Shown piece by piece: positions 58,093 to 64,000 of a DNA stretch of 64,000 nucleotides (positions are counted from its first letter, which is position 1; every line of letters starts with the position of its first letter). Under the pieces are notes generated by a model. It was not told the origin of the DNA, searched no databases, and saw nothing but the letters and a program-made list of their open reading frames with translations. The position numbers and the translations under genes are program-made. Source of the stretch: Proteles cristata cristata (taxonomy: Eukaryota; Chordata; Mammalia; Carnivora; Hyaenidae); NCBI GenBank assembly GCA_017311185.1, contig JAESUZ010005104.1, forward strand, positions 310,001-374,000, read 5' to 3'.

Positions 58093-58241
58093 GTGAGCTC
58101 CGACCCCTCCATGTACATTGAGGTGGAGAATGAAGTGACTGCCGTGGGGGGCGTGAAGCTGAGTCGTTTGAAGTGTAACCGGGAAGGGAAGGAGTGGGAG
58201 ACAGTGCTCACCAGCCGGATCCTCACTGCTGCCGGCAGCTG
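58093..58241 (+). CDS. HIRA: HIRA exon 18 (residues 696-745)
   Basis: This 149-bp exon encodes VSSDPSMYIEVENEVTAVGG, VKLSRLKCNREGKEWETVLT, then SRILTAAGS. Ser697, which I recall as a GSK3-beta target linked to senescence in human cells, is the first Ser. The segment enters the conserved C-terminal region. The acceptor is CCTCCACCCAG and the donor AGCTG|GTAAGG. The exon opens with GTGAGC, a donor-like hexamer. Confidence 0.97.
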
Positions 58242-59463
58242 GTAAGGGTGAGGGTCTTTGCCCAGCCCAGCTTTTAATGTCACGCAAGCACCACATGCCA
58301 TGCTGTGTGGCACTGTTACTATCTGAGACAGAGTGCATTGCCCTATGTGCTAGCTCCCCCAGAGGCCTGTACCATGCCTTGCCCTGGGCTAAGGACGTGC
58401 ATCTGTCATCTCAGTCCCCACAAGACCTAATAAAACCAGCATCATTATCACCATGTTACACTTGGGGAGGCTGTCTTAGAGGGTCACCCAGGGCAGGATT
58501 TCAAATCAGGGTTGAAATCCCAGATGTTGTGATTCGCTTATCTGGCCAAATTCCTAAAGTCTCAGTTTCCAGGCTGAGCTCTGCCTGGCTCTCTCTGACA
58601 TGGAATGGCTCTTTCTTTGGACCCCAGATTTTCATCCAGGGAGATCAGGATGGATTTCTGATTGTCCTGTGAGTTTTCAGCCCAGCCCTTTCCATATTCT
58701 GTATGAGGGGAGACCTTAATTCAGTGGTTAGTCATCCTGTGCCTTCCCTTGAGCTTCCAGGACACAGTCCCCTGGATTTGTTTTGCATGTGCTTGATCTG
58801 AAAAGAGGACCAGGGTTTTCCTCAAGTGTCTGTTGAGGTGTAGGATCTGTATTCAGGACCATGTATTTGGTACTCATAAGGATTTTACAAAAATAATTGG
58901 CTTAGATACAGTCATTTTAACTAAGTCCTTAATTAGTTATCATGAGGCTGCATGTAAAATGCTTTCATGGTGTCTGCAAGTACTTGACCTTCCATCTTAG
59001 GCAAGGGTTCCCATGGGCCATGAGCAGCTGCATGGTGTTGCGCCTAGGAGGAACCATCATTCTGTACCTCCTTTTCATTCTCTGCTAAGATGAGCAGACT
59101 GAGCTTCCTAATCCCAGGGACCCGTGAAGGACTAAGAGGCCTGTGTGGTGGGTACTGCTGTGGGCTCCCCCTGAGTCAACATTAGTCTGAGCTCAGAAAA
59201 GCTCAAGCAGCCCCTGAAAGGAAAGAGAACACATTCTCTTTAATCAGGTCTCATTTCGGCTAGGCTCCCATGAGCAGCTCCCTGCTGCCCTGGTCCTTGC
59301 TGCAAGCCCTTGGCCCACCTCTCCCTCTGCTGCATCTGCTCAGAGGAATGCCACAGCAGGTACAGGGTGGGCACAGAAAGAGGAAAAGTTCTGCATTTCA
59401 GGGCTGCTGCCTCTGCCACAGCTCCCAGTCATCATGACACCTGTCCCTTCTCTGCCTTTTCAG
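58242..59463 (+). other. HIRA: HIRA intron 18
   Basis: 1.2 kb. A degraded MIR-like segment is possible at 58390-58560. The rest appears unique. The acceptor tract CTTCTCTGCCTTTTCAG is strong. Confidence 0.65.
58390..58560 (-). repeat. Possible MIR, degraded
   Basis: ATCATTATCACCATGTTACA and GGCAGGATTTCAAATCAGGG loosely follow the antisense MIR. Confidence 0.45.
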
Positions 59464-59625
59464 TGACGTGGTATGTGTTGCCTGTGAAAAGAGGATGCTG
59501 TCAGTGTTCTCCGCCTGTGGTCGCCGTCTCCTCCCTCCCATCCTCCTGCCGTCCCCAATCTCCACTTTGCACTGCACGGGCTTCTACGTCATGGCACTCA
59601 CAGCTGCAGCCACGTTGTCTGTCTG
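59464..59625 (+). CDS. HIRA: HIRA exon 19, start of the C-terminal HIRA domain (residues 745-799)
   Basis: This 162-bp exon encodes DVVCVACEKRMLSVFSACGR, RLLPPILLPSPISTLHCTGF, then YVMALTAAATLSVW. It belongs to the conserved HIRA C-terminal family domain, which in human HIRA mediates CABIN1 binding and homo-oligomerisation. The repeated VACEKRMLSVF and LTAAATLSVW strands resemble beta-propeller blades. Donor GTCTG|GTGAGA. Confidence 0.97.
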
Positions 59626-60219
59626 GTGAGAGGCAGGTCTAGGGTAGGATGGGCTCCAAGCAAGATAGGGTTGTGTAGGTCCCCTCTCACTGCAAGGACA
59701 GAGAAGGAAGCAAAGGAGGCCACTCAGCAGACCTGTCCTCGGACCCTGTAGGCCTGGGGATCTTAACGCCTGAGGAGCGCTAAGCAGTCACACACTGCTT
59801 GTGATAGCCAACCCGTGTTGGGGGAGGGAGGATGTGCAAGTAGAAGTGGGACATGCTGCCTGCCCCTGCCGCCATCTTGCAGGAGTAAACCTCATGACAA
59901 ATCATAGTGCCTGATTGCATGTGCGAGGATCCAAAAATGGGATCTCAGCTGCCAGAGCTTGGCCATGCTTCTCCCAGAGTTGGCATGGTGTTGGTGGCAG
60001 ACCCCACAGCTCTGTTGCCTAGGCCCTCTGCTGTAATCTTGTGCAGAAGTAGTGTAGTGACACATGGGGAGTGGAAGCCACTTGTGGCACAGAGTCCCTC
60101 TCGGGGGAAGCAAGGGCTGGCTCTATACCAGGGACTGTAGAGTGGGGTCTGACCACCAAGGCACACTCTGATGCATTTACCCCAACTGGAGAGTAAGCTG
60201 TTCCCTGTCTCTCTCCTAG
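59626..60219 (+). other. HIRA: HIRA intron 19
   Basis: 594 bp of apparently unique sequence. It ends with TGTCTCTCTCCTAG. Confidence 0.7.
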
Positions 60220-60278
60220 GGATGTTCACAGACAGGTAGTTGTGGTGAAAGAAGAATCTCTACACTCCATCCTGGCAG
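60220..60278 (+). CDS. HIRA: HIRA exon 20 (residues 799-819)
   Basis: The shortest exon (59 bp). It encodes DVHRQVVVVKEESLHSILAG, with a split Trp codon in front and a split Gly codon behind. It continues the blade ended by SVWD from exon 19. Both sites are standard (CTCTCCTAG; GGCAG|GTAACC). Exact phase on both sides confirms this short exon. Confidence 0.96.
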
Positions 60279-60641
60279 GTAACCTCAGCAGTGGACCACT
60301 CCTTGTTCTCTGGGGTGGGGCAAGCGATACCAGGACAAGGCAGTTTGAATTCCTGACATGAACCAGGCGCTGGGCCCAGCCTGAGGCATTCAGTGTTGGA
60401 GGGAATGCATTCTCCCCAGGAGCACATTTGAATGGGTCCCTGAAAGGTGACAAACAGCCTCGTGGGTGGCAGTGAGACCAGCATGTTTGGAGCAGAGCAG
60501 CAACTGCCTAGTTGCTGAGTCAGTGTGAAGGCATGTGTTGCTAGGACAATGGGAGCCATGGTTTGCGTTTCTCCTTAGGTCATATGCAGGCACCTGCTGA
60601 TCAGAACACACCCAGAACCCATTCTTGTGCTGTCTCCCTAG
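60279..60641 (+). other. HIRA: HIRA intron 20
   Basis: 363 bp, apparently unique. No feature seen. Confidence 0.7.
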
Positions 60642-60747
60642 GAAGTGACATGACAGTGTCACAGATCTTGCTGACACAGCATGGAATCCCAGTGATGAAC
60701 CTATCTGATGGGAAGGCATACTGCTTTAATCCATCACTTTCTACATG
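60642..60747 (+). CDS. HIRA: HIRA exon 21 (residues 819-854)
   Basis: This 106-bp exon encodes SDMTVSQILLTQHGIPVMNL, then SDGKAYCFNPSLSTW, part of the conserved C-terminal domain. The acceptor is CTGTCTCCCTAG and the donor CTACATG|GTAAGT, a full consensus donor. Trp854 is split with exon 22. Confidence 0.97.
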
Positions 60748-62140
60748 GTAAGTAAGCCAGCCCCTGACCCTGTCCTTCTGGGAGAGTGTCCGTCTGAGCT
60801 GGAATAGACTCCTGGTCCTGGCAGTCAGGTCTTCCTGGCCTGGCTTTTCCTGACAGTCAAGCCCTATGGTTGGGGCAACAGTGGCAGCACTACTGAGCTC
60901 TATCCACCCTATCCAAGGAAAGAGAGAGCTTAAAGCCACCAGTAAGGCCCCACAGTCCCTGAGCAGGGGTGCTTTCCTTTTTCTGCATTGTTCTCTGGAG
61001 TCACTTTGGAATGAGCATTTGAAAATTCTTATGGTTGCCAATACACATTTCCAGCCTGGCATTAGAACATAGGTGAGTGGGCTTCACAACAATGTTGTCC
61101 ACATTCATCAATTTTTGTAGTTTAGCAGGAGCCAAGTAGCAAGCAGTTCAGCTGACTTGTGAATTAGTAAGTTTGCACCGTCACTTACCATGTGTCATGG
61201 TCTGTCTTTCCTCAGCCCATTTTGGAGTTTAGAGTTCTTTTCTGTATTTGTAAAATCTATATTTCTCCAAGATCTTAATCCAGACATGTGAAGCATGTAC
61301 GTTGTGTACCAGCCACTCTCTTCTTCTGCTTGCACCTTTGGTCCTTCATACCCAAGCCAGCTGTCCTCCAACCCTTATTTGTCAAGGGTTGCCAGGCACA
61401 AGTTTATTCTCCCACTGAGATTTCTTTCTTGAGTTAAAAACACAAAAACAGGTGCCTGGCTAGCTCAGTTGGTAAAACACATGATCTTGAGGTTGTGAGT
61501 GTGAGCCCCACATTAGGTGTAGATTAGGAGATTACTTAAAAGTAAAACATTTTTTTAAAAAATTGGAACTCCCCATTCCTAGCTCTTCCAATTTGCAAAC
61601 TCTTGTGTATTATATTTACTGTAATTATGGAAATAGGCTATTTCTTTAAGAAGAGAAATGTTGGCTCTGTATTTTGGACACATTTTTATAAAGACATCCA
61701 ACTATTTTAAAAGTGTGCATAGAATTTTTTCTTAGCAAATATGTGAAAGGTCCCAAGAAACTGACTGCTTGGGATGCTATAGAAGCTCAAGAAGGCTAGG
61801 GCCTGGCATTCCTGGAAGCTTCCAAGGACTGGGCCAGGTGGGCCCTAGTCAGGTGGGCATCTGATGCACACTTCACACACAGGCGTCTGTCCTCCAGTTC
61901 TGAGACCATGGAGCTTAAGTGGTCCCAGCGAGAGCCTTGTTGGTGACCTTCACCATCATCGATTTTGCCTCATAATGAAACCTGTCCATGAACACTCTAT
62001 GGAAAGAATGCAGTGACACTCAGCCTCTGCTGGCACTCTCACCACAAGTCATGTGGTGTTTGCTCGTCAGGGCCTCGCTGCCAACCTTTCTGGTGGACCT
62101 TCTGTTTTCCTGACCTCTGTTCCTGCTGTTGCCTCCCCAG
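60748..62140 (+). other. HIRA: HIRA intron 21
   Basis: 1.4 kb. An old short SINE lies at 61452-61560. The rest is AT-rich to neutral and unassigned. Confidence 0.7.
61452..61562 (+). mobile_element. Older short CAN-type SINE
   Basis: GGTGCCTGGCTAGCTCAGTT, GTTGTGAGTGTGAGCCCCAC and a tail of AAAAGTAAAACATTTTTTTA. It lacks the long felid body. Confidence 0.82.
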
Positions 62141-62263
62141 GAACCTGGTGTCTGACAAGCAGGACTCCCTGGCCCAATGTGCAGACTTCAGGAGCAGCCT
62201 GCCTCCCCAGGACGCCATGCTGTGCTCCGGACCTTTAGCCATAGTCCAGGGCCGTGCCTCCAC
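62141..62263 (+). CDS. HIRA: HIRA exon 22 (residues 854-895)
   Basis: This 123-bp exon encodes NLVSDKQDSLAQCADFRSSL, then PPQDAMLCSGPLAIVQGRAS. It ends with the first two bases of codon 895, which becomes Thr with exon 23. Around the junction the protein reads GRASTSGRQ, where I remember GRTSNSGRQ in human. Acceptor GCCTCCCCAG, donor CCAC|GTAGGT. Confidence 0.97.
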
Positions 62264-62762
62264 GTAGGTGACCCAATTTGCTGGGGGAGGTGGCTGGGTC
62301 ACACAAGCACAGTCCCACCCAGGCCTGCACTCTGACTGCCATTCCCCTGTGCCTAGCTACTACTTAACACAGGCAGGTTGGAGGGTGCCAAGGATTGTGG
62401 GCCCACATTACGTAATAACACGTGGTGCTGGATCACAAGCCCTGTCACTTCAGGGCACAGATGGTGGTCTGAGGTGCTATGGGTCATGAACACAATGATG
62501 CGAGTATTTTGAGGAGCAGGGGGGAATGGGCTGCTGGCCTGTCACCTCAGAGGCCTTGATAGGAGGCATAGGGTGGGTGCACCCGGGATGCTAGACAGAC
62601 CAAGAGGCCTGTGGCTGGGACATGGGGACGGTTTGGCCAGTGTGGAGTCTGACACCTGCCTCTTTACTGGCTCCTCATTGGTGTCCAGGGGCACAAGGTG
62701 ACAGCCTCCTGCCCCATGCATTGCTCACTGCCTCATGATGCTTGCTCTGACGGTCTCTGCAG
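62264..62762 (+). other. HIRA: HIRA intron 22
   Basis: 499 bp, apparently unique, with no repeat identified. Confidence 0.7.
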
Positions 62763-62926
62763 TTCAGGAAGACAGGCAGCCCGACTCTTCTCCGTGCCTC
62801 ATGTAGTGCAGCAGGAGACCACCCTGGCCTACTTGGAGAATCAGGTTGCGGCGGCACTCACACTGCAGTCCAGCCATGAGTACCGTCATTGGCTCCTCCT
62901 CTACGCTCGGTACCTTGTGAATGAAG
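62763..62926 (+). CDS. HIRA: HIRA exon 23 (residues 895-950)
   Basis: This 164-bp exon encodes SGRQAARLFSVPHVVQQETT, LAYLENQVAAALTLQSSHEY, then RHWLLLYARYLVNEG. The helical C-terminal part of the HIRA domain begins here. Residue 941 is Leu (CTC) where I remember Val in human. The donor is GAAG|GTGAGG. The Gly950 codon is left open, so the next exon should begin with two bases completing it; that exon is outside the window. Confidence 0.97.
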
Positions 62927-64000
62927 GTGAGGTTTCTGGTGGCCCCTCCATCTTCCTGGGTCTGGCTCAGTTTCTACCCCAACATGACCTTCCTGAAAGC
63001 CCATGAATAAAGGCAGAAATGCAGTGGCGTAGGGTTCTCTACACTCTCCTTTCTCCCTGTCTCCTGTGTTTACCCCCAGAGGCCCTGGCCTCCAACTCCC
63101 CCATCAGCAAGGTGGCCCTCAGCACCCATCTATTAGCCTGAGCTGTAATCAAGGCAGCTTAGCAGGCATCCAGACCTATTACAGGCTCTGAGGCCCTGAA
63201 TCAGGTAAGCCCTGAGGACCAGGAAGATTGGCAGCGGGAGGGGTGCAGGGGGCATTGGATGCTCGGATAAACAGGCTCCAGAAGAGCAGATGAGACACTC
63301 AGACTCCTGCCTTCCCTCATACCCTGGAGCTTCAGTGATAGCTGGTCACCCCAGACAAGGGCTTCTTCTGGCAACATCTATTGAGCCTGCATTTCTCTTC
63401 TTCCAAGCCCCTCCTCCCCTGGAAGGGCCTGCCCGCTGTCTAGTACCTCTCCTTGGCCTTCTAGCCCAGCTTTTCCTGCCAAGATTTCTGTTCCCTTCCT
63501 GGTATCTCTCCTACCACCCCTTTTTCCCTTTTCGGTCAAGCAGAAACTAGGTATGTTGAAAGAGATGGACATCCTGTTCTCAGGGCGCCCTCCAGTAAAT
63601 AGCCTTTCATCTTTCTGCTGGGCAAATGTGTTGTTGTTTCTTACCACCTTCCTCCCACTTGAGCTTGTCCTCCAGGTTTATAGCTTGGGGACAAGCACTC
63701 TCAAAACTCCTGTGTGACCACACATCTCCAGGCCTGGTCACATAACATCCTTCCCCACAGCCTCTCCTGGCCTTCTTGGTTTGCTTTTAACATCACCCTC
63801 CCTATTTTGTTTATAATTTAGAGTACAGAAAAGAGAAAAAAAATGCCGATCCTCTACAGTTGTCACTCCTAGAACTCACATTGCCTCTGATAACATAATT
63901 GTGTGTATATATACACCTCTGATGACAACAAATATGGCTGACCAACTCAAAGCCCCTCACCTTTCCCCAGCCTACTCCAATGATGAGTTTAATTTTTCTC
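62927..64000 (+). other. HIRA: HIRA intron 23, 5' part
   Basis: At least 1.07 kb. No exon encoding the remaining 67 residues was found, so the intron runs past the window edge. The last 200 bases are AT-rich and could be repeat-derived, but I cannot assign them. Confidence 0.75.

Larger units (their letters stand above)
15141..62926 (+). other. HIRA: HIRA gene, coding exons 2-23 (both ends outside the window)
   Basis: HIRA is the core subunit of the HIRA/UBN1/CABIN1 complex, which with ASF1A deposits histone H3.3 into chromatin independently of replication. Twenty-two exons on the + strand translate without a stop and join in phase. Summed exon lengths plus the expected 37 coding bases of exon 1 reach codon 950, leaving exactly the 67 residues that follow in the 1017-residue human protein. 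Exon 1 is not seen; the upstream 15 kb lacks a CpG island, so the promoter is further upstream. No exon for the last 67 residues was found before base 64000. All introns are GT-AG. The largest are intron 15 (11.4 kb), intron 5 (7.3 kb) and intron 13 (4.4 kb). Intact frame and splice sites argue against a pseudogene. Confidence 0.97.

Noticed and set aside
60601..61062. 153-codon minus-strand open frame
   Set aside because: Antisense over HIRA exon 21 and intron 21; no family resemblance.
62927..64000. Search for the last two HIRA exons
   Set aside because: No sequence encoding FEYRLREIC or the ILRDK end was found after exon 23.
1..64000. CRISPR arrays, operons, insertion sequences, prophage or other prokaryotic systems
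   Set aside because: The sequence is mammalian intron-exon DNA; the repeats are SINE, LINE and DNA-transposon copies, not spaced direct repeats.

Overview
The window is nuclear DNA of a carnivoran mammal, most likely a felid. The base composition is that of ordinary mammalian introns, with no operons and no CpG island. About twenty insertions are tRNA-Lys-derived SINEs whose long body (GCTCTGTGCTGACAGC, GGAGCCTGGAGCCTG, then a CT-rich stretch and an AATAAATAAA tail) is the cat-family form (SINEC_Fc-like) rather than the short canine form. Species within the cat family cannot be fixed from this sequence.

The only gene I can support is HIRA, the histone H3.3 chaperone subunit, on the + strand. 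Twenty-two consecutive coding exons lie between 15141 and 62926. Every junction is GT-AG and every phase matches. Together with the 37-nt coding part of exon 1 expected from the human gene, the exons give residues 13 to 950 of a protein whose numbering agrees with the 1017-residue human protein without an indel. I number them exons 2-23 of 25. Exon 1 with the promoter lies upstream of base 1; the last two coding exons lie beyond base 64000. Exons 2-11 encode the N-terminal WD40 propeller, exon 13 the ASF1-binding B domain, exons 14-18 the phosphorylated and basic linker, and exons 19-23 most of the conserved C-terminal HIRA domain.

Layout: 1-15140 is the 3' part of intron 1, with SINEs, MER20, an antisense L1 (about 7400-9990) and copies of an unassigned ancient repeat. 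15141-20055 holds exons 2-5. 20056-27355 is intron 5 (ancient repeat, L1 remnants, young SINEs). 27356-38530 holds exons 6-13. 38531-42917 is intron 13, with a + strand L1. 42918-44690 holds exons 14-15. 44691-56139 is the 11.4-kb intron 15, a nest of two L1s, a Tigger1-like DNA transposon and many SINEs. 56140-62926 holds exons 16-23, and intron 23 runs to the end.

I found no novel biological system. The observations most worth checking are: an exon 17/18 junction that rebuilds a consensus splice donor (possible recursive splicing), two SINEs inserted one after the other at the same target inside the Tigger1 copy, a perfect 11-bp hairpin with homeodomain-type cores, a 46-bp alternating GC/AC tract, and a subgroup of young SINEs with intact target-site duplications. 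Comparisons with human HIRA, residue numbering and repeat consensus sequences are from memory.
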